Part shown: positions 1 to 7,895 of the stretch, piece after piece
Layout of the letters: every line of letters starts with the position of its first letter
Numbering within the stretch: position 1 is the first letter of the stretch
NCBI GenBank assembly: GCA_964624905.1
Contig: CAZUYK010000009.1
Coordinates: 1 to 64,000, forward strand
Direction of reading: 5' to 3'
Length of the DNA: 64,000 nucleotides
From: CAZRVH01 sp964624905
Lineage (GTDB): Bacteria; Patescibacteriota; Gracilibacteria; Peribacterales; Peribacteraceae
Position numbers and translations under genes: made by a program
The notes under the pieces: model-generated
Told to the model about the DNA's origin: nothing
The model's input: only the letters and a program-made list of their open reading frames with translations
Databases searched by the model: none

Positions 1-410
1 GAGGAAGGAACCTTGCGGTCCCGACTTTGTTCATGGCGGTGATCGAGTGATCACTGTATATGCGAAGTTTTTAAAGTGCCTACGCACTGTGAACTTTTTA
101 AGTGGTTCAACACTTGAGTAATTTAAGCGGCTCCCCGCTTCAAAATCCAAAGGATATTGGGTTGTATGCTTCCTTTTAAAGGGAAGATACACACATCTCT
201 CTACTACACAATGCTGTGAAAGAGCCCGTGAACCCACATGCGCGAAGGCCCAAAGGCCGGTTGCGGTACAAGGTGGGTTAAGAAATCTGGCTTCCTGGTA
301 TCCGGTGAAGGACCGAGGCGACAGCCCGGAGATAGTACACTGGGAAAAAGGGGAGTCAATAAGATTTTGCATGATCCGGTGAAGGGGCGTCGTTTGATCC
401 GAATCAGACA
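1..410. ncRNA. Candidate structured RNA region, family not recognised
   Basis: No convincing protein gene lies here, but the sequence is unusually rich in local hairpins. There is an 8-bp stem with a GAGT loop at 37-56, a perfect 6-bp stem AAGCGG/CCGCTT at 125-140, and a nested structure at 231-279 closed by AACCCAC/GTGGGTT with a GGCC-CAAA-GGCC hairpin inside. The 12-mer ATCCGGTGAAGG occurs twice, at 300-311 and 374-385. GGAAG near base 4 could pair with CTTCC near 290. I looked for RNase P, tmRNA, SRP RNA and rRNA signatures and found no convincing match. The 5' end may lie outside the window and the strand is uncertain; the + strand fits the downstream gene. Confidence 0.35.
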
Positions 411-421
411 TGATTTATACT
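393..421 (+). promoter_or_regulatory. Promoter for the YdcF-like gene, predicted leaderless
   Basis: A -35 TTGATC at 393 and a -10 TATACT at 416-421 are separated by about 16-17 nt. The -10 ends 8 nt before the ATG at 430, so transcription should start on or next to the start codon. No Shine-Dalgarno is visible. Confidence 0.55.
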
Positions 422-429
422 GTATAACT

Positions 430-1131
430 ATGGCAGCTTCCTTATACGACAGACTCGGTGATTTTGGCACATTGGTCTATACCGTGGGCGACGGCGTGGA
501 TGCGCGGACGACGATGGGGCTGAATGATCTGAGTCTTCAAAATGCCTTTCAGGCGGCAGATCTGACGGTGAATACCCGAGAGAGCCTTCTCTTCATTGCC
601 GGAGGAAACGGGGGAAGCGAGCATGGGCGAAACGCGGATAAGCTTCTTCCCGGCAGCCAGCCGGAGGCAGTACGCATGGTGCATGCGTTGCGTGAGCGAT
701 ACGGGTCCGTACTTCCCGTCATCACGGATTGCGATCCCGAATACAAGGAAATGTTCGGTTTGGACCCGTCCCACAATACCCCCGAAAACGCGCGCAATGC
801 GGTTGCCATAGTGGAAGCGGGAAAGATGCCGGAAGGCGACGTGGTGGCGGAAAATATCCATTCCAGGCGCGTGCTTGCCACCCTGCTCCATGCCATGCGG
901 CAGAAACAGGTTGATGCGCTGCTGCGCTTGCATTCGGTCGATGCGGCATTCGAACCGTCCAATGACCAGTGGCATATCCGCAACAAAGCGGTGTTTCGCG
1001 CTTGGAACATGGTCGGCTGGACGGAGCATTTCCTCAAAGGAAAGGTGGACCGCTGGGAAGTGGTCAAAGAGGCGCTGACTTTGAGGAGATTCGGGCGATT
1101 CCGGGAGGGTGCGCATGTCATTCCTTCTTGA
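430..1131 (+). CDS. YdcF/DUF218-like protein
   Basis: A 233-residue soluble protein. It has GGNGG at residues 58-62, followed by SEHGRNADKLLPGSQPEA, and NTPEN at 116-120. Together these resemble the glycine-rich loop and the 'T-x-EN' motif of the DUF218/YdcF fold, whose members bind nucleotide-like ligands or act on envelope lipids. There is no signal peptide or obvious membrane segment. The frame is open upstream to 238, but I chose the ATG at 430. A TATACT box ends 8 nt before it, and the upstream residues are arginine-rich and look non-coding. The gene ends 84 nt before rpsF. The family call is moderate and the biochemical role unknown. Confidence 0.5.
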   Translation: MAASLYDRLGDFGTLVYTVGDGVDARTTMGLNDLSLQNAFQAADLTVNTRESLLFIAGGNGGSEHGRNADKLLPGSQPEAVRMVHALRERYGSVLPVITDCDPEYKEMFGLDPSHNTPENARNAVAIVEAGKMPEGDVVAENIHSRRVLATLLHAMRQKQVDALLRLHSVDAAFEPSNDQWHIRNKAVFRAWNMVGWTEHFLKGKVDRWEVVKEALTLRRFGRFREGAHVIPS

Positions 1132-1215
1132 CGTTCCCCGTGCCCTCTACTAAAGTCCGGTTCCTTATTGATTTCCGTACGTTCTCGTAACGCACGGTTT
1201 TACCCACAAATCCCT

Positions 1216-1761
1216 ATGGCCATTTCCATGGTGCCATCAACGGAAGACGGACGCATCTACGAGTGCGCCCTCGTATATCCTTATCCTATGAACCAGAAGG
1301 AGGAATCTGACCTCCTGAAGGGAGTCGAGGAAATTTTCGCCGAAGCCGAGGCCAAGGTCCTCTTGAAGGACAGCTGGGGCCAGCGCGGTCTTGCCTACAA
1401 GATCGGAGGCTTCGAAGACGGCAACTTCGTCATCTTCTACCTCGAGATGGATCCGTCCAAGCTCAAGGAAGTCGACACGCAGCTGCGCATCTTGAAGGGC
1501 GTCCTTCGCCACATGATCATCAAGCCGCCGAAGAAGTATGTCATCGCCCCCATGGCCGACAACCTCCAGAAGTGGAAGGAGCAGAGTCGCATGGAAGGGG
1601 AGGCACGCGCCCAGGAGAAGGAAGACAAGCTGAAGAAGCAGGTCGTCGAGAAAGCAAAGCGCACGACCGCCAAGAAGAAAATCGAAGAGAAGGCCGCTCC
1701 CACGGAAACGATTGCCGAGGGCCTGGACAAGCTTATTTCCGATAAGGATCTCGAGATCTGA
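1216..1761 (+). CDS. rpsF: Small ribosomal subunit protein bS6
   Basis: bS6 binds 16S rRNA with bS18 in the platform of the small subunit. The N-terminal ~100 residues show the family pattern: YECALVYPYPMNQKEE, then LKDSWGQRGLAYKI, FVIFYLEMDP and LRHMIIKPPKKYV. At 181 residues it is longer than the usual 95-135. The excess is a highly charged Lys/Glu C-terminal tail from about residue 120, probably helical or disordered. I chose ATG 1216 over the in-frame start at 1168 because homologs begin just before this fold; ATG 1228 is an alternative. rpsR follows 14 nt downstream. The ssb gene that often separates the two is absent. Confidence 0.92.
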   Translation: MAISMVPSTEDGRIYECALVYPYPMNQKEESDLLKGVEEIFAEAEAKVLLKDSWGQRGLAYKIGGFEDGNFVIFYLEMDPSKLKEVDTQLRILKGVLRHMIIKPPKKYVIAPMADNLQKWKEQSRMEGEARAQEKEDKLKKQVVEKAKRTTAKKKIEEKAAPTETIAEGLDKLISDKDLEI

Positions 1762-1775
1762 TTCCCCCCGCTCCC

Positions 1776-2036
1776 ATGGCTACCAAAGCACCCAACCGCA
1801 ACCGCAACAACCAGAACCAGAACCGCAGCGATCCGCGCCTCAAGAAGTGCCCCTTCTGCGAGAAGGACACGCTGTACATCGATTACAAGGACTACCCGAC
1901 GCTCAAGCCCTTCATCGATTACTTCGGAAACATCCGCAAGCGTTACTACACGGGCGTGTGTCTGAAGCACCAGAAAATGCTCAAGACGGCAGTCGAGCGC
2001 GCACGCTTCATGGCGATGCTCGCATACCGCAAGTAA
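1776..2036 (+). CDS. rpsR: Small ribosomal subunit protein bS18, zinc-binding form
   Basis: An 86-residue bS18, the partner of bS6 on the 30S platform. The core pattern is present: LKPFIDYFGNIRKRYYTGV, then KHQKMLKTAVERARFMAMLAY. It carries Cys25-x2-Cys28 (CPFC) and Cys62-x2-His65 (CLKH), a plausible zinc site of the kind that defines the C+ paralogs of this family. The N-terminus is an Asn/Arg/Gln-rich basic tail. It lies 14 nt after rpsF, so the two are probably cotranscribed, and a strong intrinsic terminator follows at 2061-2083. Confidence 0.93.
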   Translation: MATKAPNRNRNNQNQNRSDPRLKKCPFCEKDTLYIDYKDYPTLKPFIDYFGNIRKRYYTGVCLKHQKMLKTAVERARFMAMLAYRK

Positions 2037-2060
2037 TTCGTTTATCACCTGAATACCAAG

Positions 2061-2083
2061 AGCCGCCGCAAGGCGGCTTTTTT
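2061..2083 (+). terminator. Intrinsic terminator of the rpsF-rpsR unit
   Basis: A perfect stem AGCCGCC / GGCGGCT with a GCAA tetraloop is followed by a run of six T residues, starting 25 nt after the rpsR stop. Confidence 0.85.
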
Positions 2084-2164
2084 GTTGCATGCAAAAGGAA
2101 GGAGCTCACGTTTTCACGTGGGCTCCTTTTGGTCCTTTCCCGCATTGGATGCGAGGAGTGCGAA

Positions 2165-2803
2165 CTACTTGTCGGTCTTGATACCGAGCAGGCGGGTCGT
2201 GCCTTCGGCGCTGATGAGCACGTGGCTACCATCGGCGAACGAGAGGCTATCGACCTTGCTCGGCACGTCGTCATCGGAGGCGACGGCGTCGTCGGCGTAA
2301 CCGAAGACGTACAGACGGTTGCCCGTCGTCAAGGCATACAGGCAGCCGCTCTTCGAGAAGGAGAAGGCGTCGATGGGCGTGCGAAACGCCCGAACGATGA
2401 GGGGTTCCGGGAGGAACTTGTTCTCGTTCTTTACGACGTCCTCGATCTTCCAGATCGTCAGCTTCTTGCCTTCGTCGCTGATGGCGGCGATGTAGGTTTC
2501 GTGGGTGCACATGAACACTCGCGACGGGATATCCGTCGAGAGGTTCGCGAGCAGATACGGGGAGGCCGCTTCGGCGTAAACCGTGCGGTCGTACATCTTC
2601 AGTCCGACGTGCTCGCCACCAATGGCCGACTTGTCGGCTTCGGATGCCGTTTCTGCGGCGGGAGCGGACGGGGCACCTTGCGGAGCCGACGTCGGCTTCG
2701 GGGGGAGTGGAGTCGCGTTGTGGTTCACGACCACGACGTACTTCTCGCCCGCGACAGCCAATTGTCCCGTAACGCAGATTCGAGGAGTCAATTTCGTCAA
2801 CAT
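2165..2803 (-). CDS. Hypothetical protein, possible beta-propeller-like repeats
   Basis: A 212-residue protein of unknown function. Strand-rich segments repeat (RVFMCTHETYIAAISDEG, FSFSKSGCLYALTTG, LSFADGSHVLISAEG). Each is a hydrophobic stretch ending in a polar turn, as in propeller blades, but I cannot place it in a family. A Pro/Ala/Glu-rich linker spans roughly residues 35-60. No signal peptide is seen. I chose the start at 2803 because AAAGGA lies 8 nt upstream. A canonical promoter (TTGTCA, 17 nt, TATAAT) sits at 2877-2905 on the minus strand, giving a leader of about 65 nt. It is divergent from the secreted coiled-coil gene at 3059, and the intergenic DNA is AT-rich. Confidence 0.6.
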   Translation of the reverse strand: MLTKLTPRICVTGQLAVAGEKYVVVVNHNATPLPPKPTSAPQGAPSAPAAETASEADKSAIGGEHVGLKMYDRTVYAEAASPYLLANLSTDIPSRVFMCTHETYIAAISDEGKKLTIWKIEDVVKNENKFLPEPLIVRAFRTPIDAFSFSKSGCLYALTTGNRLYVFGYADDAVASDDDVPSKVDSLSFADGSHVLISAEGTTRLLGIKTDK

Positions 2804-2876
2804 ACTGCAAATCCTTTCAAAACCCTGTGTGTAGTTCATTTCCTCAACAACCGATGCTGTGGAAAGAACTATGATT

Positions 2877-2905
2877 ATTATACAATATTTATGTAAATTT
2901 GACAA
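2877..2905 (-). promoter_or_regulatory. Sigma70-like promoter for the gene at 2165-2803
   Basis: Read on the minus strand, TTGTCA (2905-2900) and TATAAT (2882-2877) are separated by exactly 17 nt. The position, about 75 nt upstream of the chosen start, fits a leader with a Shine-Dalgarno. Confidence 0.7.
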
Positions 2906-2959
2906 TAAAAAGGTCGATAATTTGCACGTATACCCCAATTCAGGCCTCTATGGGTGTTA

Positions 2960-2985
2960 TTGACACATTTAAAAAGTAGTATAAT
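2960..2985 (+). promoter_or_regulatory. Sigma70-like promoter for the secreted coiled-coil gene
   Basis: TTGACA at 2960-2965 and TATAAT at 2980-2985 are both consensus hexamers, but the 14-nt spacer is short. TTATTG three bases earlier would give 17 nt. Transcription from here would give a leader of about 65 nt before the Shine-Dalgarno-led start at 3059. Confidence 0.6.
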
Positions 2986-3058
2986 ATGCAATAAGTTACG
3001 AAACAGGTTTACCCATGTGGGTGATCCTTCAAACCGCAGAAACGTTAAGGAGAAGGTC

Positions 3059-3592
3059 ATGCAGAAGATTGCCTTGTTTTGTTTGCTTGCGATCGCGTTC
3101 GCCGTTCCCGCCTCGGCCCAGGAATCCTTGGCCACCGACGAGAAGCAAGCGAAGCTCGTGCAGGCCTTGCTCGACTTGGACGCGAAGGTGGAACGCCAGG
3201 GAGAATTGTACGAGAAGGATCTCGCCGATCGCCGGCACCAGGAGGCGCAGCTGCGCGAAGAATGCGCGGCGCTGAAAGCGAAGATCGAACAGATGGAGTT
3301 GGAGCATGCCGAACAGCGTCTCTCCGATGCTCTGAGCCGCAAGATGAGCCTGTGCGACGACGCAATCGCCGACATCGAACGGAAGCTCGCCTCGACGCGC
3401 ACGGTCTCGGCTGGGCGCTTGGGATTGCTGAAGAAGCAGGTGCAAGCAGTCACCGGCGTGGAACGTGCACGTCTTATCGCCCGTCGCGATGACTTGCAGA
3501 AGCAGCGGACGAAGGCGAAGGAACTGTTCATGAGTCTTATCCTTGCAAAGGTGGGGTCCATGATTATCCATTCGTCCGCCATGGCGTTCTAA
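3059..3592 (+). CDS. Secreted coiled-coil protein, unknown function
   Basis: A 177-residue protein starting with a clear Sec signal peptide (MQKIALFCLLAIAFAVPASA, then QES). The rest is a long charged helix with heptad-like spacing (EKQAKLVQALLDLDAKVE, REECAALKAKIEQME, DAIADIERKLAST) and two cysteines. This predicts a secreted or membrane-exposed coiled coil; no enzymatic motif is visible. AAGGAG lies 6 nt before the ATG, one of the few strong Shine-Dalgarno sites in the window. The in-frame start at 2954 lies upstream of the promoter, so I rejected it. A strong terminator follows at 3624-3658. Confidence 0.7.
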   Translation: MQKIALFCLLAIAFAVPASAQESLATDEKQAKLVQALLDLDAKVERQGELYEKDLADRRHQEAQLREECAALKAKIEQMELEHAEQRLSDALSRKMSLCDDAIADIERKLASTRTVSAGRLGLLKKQVQAVTGVERARLIARRDDLQKQRTKAKELFMSLILAKVGSMIIHSSAMAF

Positions 3593-3623
3593 CGTTTTCG
3601 GTTCATCACAAGCCCTCTGGGCG

Positions 3624-3658
3624 ACGGTGCTGGGACTCGTTCCCAGCACCGTTTTTTT
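3624..3658 (+). terminator. Intrinsic terminator
   Basis: A perfect 12-bp stem (ACGGTGCTGGGA / TCCCAGCACCGT, loop CTCGT) runs into seven T residues. It is placed 30 nt after the coiled-coil gene and before the yebC promoter. Confidence 0.9.
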
Positions 3659-3691
3659 ATGCCTTGATCGGTCCGCTATACTGACGTTCCT

Positions 3692-4447
3692 ATGTCCGGA
3701 CATTCCAAGTGGCACAACATCCGCGTGAAGAAAACCGCCCAGGACGCGGCCCGGGGAAAGATCTACACGAAGCACGCGAAGCTCATCGAGATCGCGGCGC
3801 AGCGCGGTCCGGACCCCGCCACGAACGCGTCGCTGCGTTCCGCCATCGATAATGCGAAGGCGGACAACGTGCCGAACGCCAACATCGAACGCGCCATCAA
3901 GAAAGGCAGCGGCCAGCTGGAGGGTGCGCAGATGGTGGAGGAGATGTACGCGGCCATGGGCCCGGGCAACACCGCCCTGCTGGTCGAGTGCCTTACCGAC
4001 AACAAGAACCGTACGCTGACGAACGTGAAGATGGCCGCCAGCAAGAACGGCGGAAGTTTCGTGGAGTCGTCGTCCGTCCTGTGGATGTTCGCCAGGAAGG
4101 GGATCGTGGTCGGGACGAAGGCGGGAGTGCTTCCGGGCGAACTGGAGGAGTTGGAGCTGGAACTCATCGATTTCGGCGCGGAGGACGTGGAGGCCTCCGG
4201 CGATACGATCTCGGTTACGACCGACCTGACGAACTGGACGCGCGTACGGGACTTCCTGAAGAGTCGGGGCTATCAGATCGAGAGCGCTGGCCTGCGGTAC
4301 GTGCCGACCCAAAAGACCGATATCAAGGACGCCGATACCGCTCGTAAACTGATGCAATTGGTCGATGCGCTGGAGGCGGATGACGACGTTTCGGAGGTAC
4401 ATACGAATGCCGAGATCAGCGAGGAAATCGCTGCCGGTTTGAACTGA
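3692..4447 (+). CDS. yebC: YebC/PmpR (TACO1) family protein
   Basis: A full-length 251-residue member of the YebC family. It starts with the diagnostic MSGHSKWHNIRVKK and continues with AARGKIYTKHAKLIEIAA and NVPNANIERAIKKGSG. Members were long called transcription regulators; more recent work ties them to translation of proline-rich stretches on the ribosome. It should act in the cytosol. TATACT at 3677-3682 ends 9 nt before the ATG and there is no Shine-Dalgarno, so the mRNA is probably leaderless. The gene at 4492 follows with its own promoter. Confidence 0.95.
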   Translation: MSGHSKWHNIRVKKTAQDAARGKIYTKHAKLIEIAAQRGPDPATNASLRSAIDNAKADNVPNANIERAIKKGSGQLEGAQMVEEMYAAMGPGNTALLVECLTDNKNRTLTNVKMAASKNGGSFVESSSVLWMFARKGIVVGTKAGVLPGELEELELELIDFGAEDVEASGDTISVTTDLTNWTRVRDFLKSRGYQIESAGLRYVPTQKTDIKDADTARKLMQLVDALEADDDVSEVHTNAEISEEIAAGLN

Positions 4448-4477
4448 GGAAAGCTGGAAAAAATTACTGAAAAATGC

Positions 4478-4483
4478 TAGAAT
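4478..4483 (+). promoter_or_regulatory. Extended -10 promoter of the small gene at 4492
   Basis: TGCTAGAAT is an extended -10 element (TGn plus TAGAAT). It ends 8 nt before the ATG at 4492, again predicting a leaderless message. No clear -35 is visible. Confidence 0.5.
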
Positions 4484-4491
4484 AAGACGAT

Positions 4492-4668
4492 ATGAAAAAC
4501 ACACAAAACCCTTTCCCCGGAGAGTCGATGGAACCGCATGCGCGCCGCATCTCGCGGGAGCATCCCGTGAACGCGCAGATCGTCGACTTCCAGGATATGT
4601 TCGGCAATCAGTTCGATAAATTGATGGAGGGATTCAACCTCAGCGGGGAGAGTTCGGACATGGACTGA
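4492..4668 (+). CDS. Small hypothetical protein, 58 residues
   Basis: An intact 59-codon frame from ATG 4492 to TGA 4668. The product starts MKNTQNPFPGESMEPHARR and ends FDKLMEGFNLSGESSDMD, so it is polar and acidic at its end, with no membrane segment. Support for coding: codon third positions are G/C-rich like the neighbours, an extended -10 box sits 8 nt upstream, and the frame fills exactly the gap between yebC and the convergent penicillin-binding protein gene, whose stop codon is directly adjacent. I do not recognise a family. Confidence 0.6.
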   Translation: MKNTQNPFPGESMEPHARRISREHPVNAQIVDFQDMFGNQFDKLMEGFNLSGESSDMD

Positions 4669-7600
4669 TCACTGCTTGGCTTCCACCCGAATCTCTATCT
4701 GGTCTTCCCTGCTGTTGCCCGCAAGGTCCGTCGCCACCACGCGCAACGTGTGCGTGCCCGCGGCCAATTGGTCGTACGTCAGGGTGTAGGGCGCGGAGGG
4801 TTTGCGTGAAAGGAGGAGATCGTTCGCGAAGAATTCCACGTACTTGATGCCCGCGTCCTGGTCGTCCGCCACGGCCGTGATTGTGACGCTGTCACCTTCC
4901 GTTACCACGTCGCCGTCGTTCGGTTCGCTGAGGCGGATGCTGGGGCCGGCCGTGTCTTCGTCGAACGTGAAGGTCACCTCGTCGGACGCGGTGTTGAAGT
5001 ACGTGTCCGTCACCGTCACCTTCAGCGTGTGTTTGCCGGACTTGCCGATGCTCTTGGGAACGCGGATGGGTTGGGTGTACGGGGCTTCGGTGCTGCGGCC
5101 GACGCTCTTGCCGTCCAGTTCATAGGTGACGAAGCGGACCCGGTCTCCCACCTTGATATCCAGCCTGGGCTGGAAGGACGGATACGATGCGGTGCCGTTG
5201 GGACTGAGGATGCTCACCTCCGGCTTGGTCATGCGGCCGGGCGTGAGGGCGAGCGAACACTTCTCCCTCGGGATGAGGGGGAGCGGCAGCGTCGAACCCG
5301 TGAAGGCGCCCGTCAGCGGATCGTACGAACCTTTCTGCTTCTCGGCCCATGCCTGCACGCTCTGGTCCCACTGCGGGAAGCGGTCGGCCAGGATGCTGGT
5401 GGGGACGAAGAAGCTTCTCTTCTCGCGCGCCTCGGCGGGGCATTCGTCCGATGCGAGGAGGCCCGTTACGCGGTCGACTTCGATGGTGACGCAGGCGGGG
5501 TCCGCGAGGGTGGGCGTATGGTCCGCCAGGAACACGTCGGACTTGCGGTTGGCGATGGGGGTGCATTCCGAGGGAAGCTCTCCGGAGAGGGTGGAGATCT
5601 GCGGCTGCACGATGTTGCCGGGTACGGCGAACGTCGTTTTGGGATTTTGCACGAAGGAGTGCGCGCGGGTCATGTAGTCCTTCCAAATGGGGGAGGCCTG
5701 CGAAAGGGATTCAGCCTTTTCCGCCAGTGCGCTGGAGTCCGCGTTACCTACCCATACGCCTGTCACGAGGTTGGGCGTGTAGCCCATCGTCCACAGATCG
5801 GACGGCCTACGCACCGTGCAGTTGCCGGTGTCGTTGCGATCAAGGCACTTGTTGCTGGTTCCGGTCTTCGCCGCCGCCGGATAGCCCGGGACGGAGAGGA
5901 CGCTCTGCCAGTATTCGTTCGGACGTGCGGATACGTCGCTCAGCACGGAGGTCACCTGGTAGGCGACGCCCGGATCGATCACCTGGCTGCCCTTTTCCTC
6001 CGGGGCTTCGTACAGGATGTTGCCGCGGCGGTCCTTGATGCGTTCGATGGAGACGAGCGGCTTGTACACCCCTCCGTTCGCGAACGTCGCGTAGGCGTTC
6101 ACCATTTGCGTCAGCGGGGTCTCGCCCGCACCCAAGGACAGCGGCCAGCCATACTCGAAATTTCCGCCGAACTTTTCCTTCTGTTCCACCGGTGAGGAGG
6201 CGCCCAGGCGCGACGCGAAGTCCAACACACCGTCTTCGCCCCCCGCCAGGAAGAACGCCTTGATGGCGGGAATGTTGCGCGAGGCTCCGAGCGCATGGCG
6301 CGCATCCATCAATCCCCAGAAGCCTCCGTCGAAGTTCTGGGGGGCATCCGTGCCGATCTGCGTCGGGACGTCGTAGAGGATGGTCGCCGGTCCGTATCCT
6401 TTTTCAAATGCCGCGCCGTACACGATCGGCTTGAAGCTGGAGCCCGGTTGGCGCGGCGCCTGAGCCATGTCTACCTTGCCGCCGTGTTCCTCATCGTTGT
6501 AATCGCTGTTGCCCACGTACGCGCGGATCTTGTTGGTGCCCGTTTCCACGGAGACCAGCGCGATGTTGTGGGCCATGAAGGTCTTTGCGGTGCCTTCGGC
6601 CCTCGATGTCACCGCTTTTTCGGCTGCCTGCTGCATGTTCCAGTCCAACGTCGTTTCGATGGTGAGTCCGCCCTGGTCCAGGATCCCTTCCTCGGCTCCG
6701 TTGGCCAGCAGCTTCTCGGCCTGGTCCTTCACCCACAGCACGAAGTGCGCGGCGCGGATGTTCTCGCGGCTCTTTTCAAACTCCATGGTGAGCAGGGACT
6801 TCACCGCGTCGGCGCGCTGCTGTTCCGTGATGTACCCGAGGTCCTGCATGTTCTTCAAGACCTGGTCCGCGCGGCCGCCCACGTACACGAGGTTCGCGCC
6901 CGTTCCCACGTAGCCTCCCATGAGTCCGATGATGACGTCATCGTCGTCGATCTGGTCCGCCTTCGTGACGCGGCCGGAGGCGATGTCCTGCAGAACGTCC
7001 GCCGTCACCGTGGTGCGGACGTGCTTGCCGTACGGATAGTAGTAGCTGGGGGCCTGGGGAAGGGATGCGAGCACGGCGGATTCCGCGAGCGACAGGTCCT
7101 TCGAGTCCTTGTTGAAGTACGTCTTGCTCGCGAGGCCGATGCCGTAGGCGTTCTTTCCGAAGGGGATCCAGTTGAGGTAGAGGTTGATGAGCTCGTCCTT
7201 GGTGTAGTGCGATTCCAGCTGGCAGCCCAGGATGATTTCCTTCAGCTTGCGGTTCACGATGAAATCCTTCTTGAGGTCGAGTGCGTTCCTGGCGAGCTGT
7301 CGGGTGAGCGTGGAGGCTCCTCCGCTTTGTCCGAAGCGGAAGACGACGCGCAGGAGGGCGCGGATATCCAGGCAGCCGCGGCTGTAAAAGCGTTCGTCCT
7401 CGATGGCGACCACCGCGTTCTTCACGCTTTCCGGGATCTGTTCGCCCGGCACGTACACGCGGTCCTCCTCGCGGAAGAGGCGGTAGAGTTCCACTCCTTT
7501 ATGGTCGACGATGACAGAGCTTTGTGCCGCGATGAGATTGCGCGCGTCGGTGATATCCGGAAGGGTGATGAACAGGAAGGCCCCGTAAACCAAGACCGTG

Positions 7601-7818
7601 CCGGTTCCCCATAGGAGGACATCCTTGATCAATCTTTTCTGCCCGCGTTGCCTGGCCCATGCGACGGTGCCGCGGTACAGGGCGACGATGTGCTCCTTGT
7701 TCCAGTTCGATGCGCGGACGGACGCGCGGCGATGTGTTCCGCGCAGGTGCGGAGCGTGGTGAGCCGGCGAATGTTCCTTGCGGCCGTCCAGCGGCCTGCT
7801 GTGAAAGTCCTGATCCAT
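4669..7818 (-). CDS. Class A penicillin-binding protein (transglycosylase/transpeptidase) with C-terminal Ig-like domains
   Basis: A 1049-residue bifunctional peptidoglycan synthase. Order: basic cytoplasmic tail, one membrane helix (about 66-85), GT51 glycosyltransferase with EDERFYSRG (140-148) and GGASTLTRQLARN (166-178), then a transpeptidase. The transpeptidase triad is SSFK (460-463), SRN (513-515) and KTGTS (651). After a cysteine-containing linker, residues ~870-1049 form two Ig-like repeats (VRFVTYELDGKSVGRS and YVEFFANDLLLSRKPS, each with a later tail such as AGTHTLRVVATDLAGN), resembling Big_7-type domains. These may bind wall polymers. A TACACT box ends 11 nt before ATG 7818; the upstream ATG at 7866 lies beyond it. 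All catalytic residues are present. Confidence 0.93.
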   Translation of the reverse strand: MDQDFHSRPLDGRKEHSPAHHAPHLRGTHRRASVRASNWNKEHIVALYRGTVAWARQRGQKRLIKDVLLWGTGTVLVYGAFLFITLPDITDARNLIAAQSSVIVDHKGVELYRLFREEDRVYVPGEQIPESVKNAVVAIEDERFYSRGCLDIRALLRVVFRFGQSGGASTLTRQLARNALDLKKDFIVNRKLKEIILGCQLESHYTKDELINLYLNWIPFGKNAYGIGLASKTYFNKDSKDLSLAESAVLASLPQAPSYYYPYGKHVRTTVTADVLQDIASGRVTKADQIDDDDVIIGLMGGYVGTGANLVYVGGRADQVLKNMQDLGYITEQQRADAVKSLLTMEFEKSRENIRAAHFVLWVKDQAEKLLANGAEEGILDQGGLTIETTLDWNMQQAAEKAVTSRAEGTAKTFMAHNIALVSVETGTNKIRAYVGNSDYNDEEHGGKVDMAQAPRQPGSSFKPIVYGAAFEKGYGPATILYDVPTQIGTDAPQNFDGGFWGLMDARHALGASRNIPAIKAFFLAGGEDGVLDFASRLGASSPVEQKEKFGGNFEYGWPLSLGAGETPLTQMVNAYATFANGGVYKPLVSIERIKDRRGNILYEAPEEKGSQVIDPGVAYQVTSVLSDVSARPNEYWQSVLSVPGYPAAAKTGTSNKCLDRNDTGNCTVRRPSDLWTMGYTPNLVTGVWVGNADSSALAEKAESLSQASPIWKDYMTRAHSFVQNPKTTFAVPGNIVQPQISTLSGELPSECTPIANRKSDVFLADHTPTLADPACVTIEVDRVTGLLASDECPAEAREKRSFFVPTSILADRFPQWDQSVQAWAEKQKGSYDPLTGAFTGSTLPLPLIPREKCSLALTPGRMTKPEVSILSPNGTASYPSFQPRLDIKVGDRVRFVTYELDGKSVGRSTEAPYTQPIRVPKSIGKSGKHTLKVTVTDTYFNTASDEVTFTFDEDTAGPSIRLSEPNDGDVVTEGDSVTITAVADDQDAGIKYVEFFANDLLLSRKPSAPYTLTYDQLAAGTHTLRVVATDLAGNSREDQIEIRVEAKQ

Positions 7819-7895
7819 GTTGGAGCGTAAGTGTAGGGGCAAAAACCCGGGAGGCGCAATGTACATTCCCGTGAAAAATGTGCTATACTGCGTTC

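Noticed and set aside
1..410. RNase P RNA (rnpB)
   Set aside because: GAGGAA at base 1 and AGAAATCTGGCTTCC near 280 resemble conserved region I and V ends and can partly pair, but the other conserved blocks are missing and the sequence continues well past where P1 should close.
1712..2896. A 394-codon + strand frame across rpsR and the minus-strand gene
   Set aside because: It overlaps a certain bS18 gene in another frame, crosses a strong terminator and has no family resemblance.
7878..7895. ATG 7878 as the start of the small membrane protein
   Set aside because: It lies upstream of the TATACT box at 7884-7889. GTG 7896 fits the leaderless spacing and leaves a clean signal segment.
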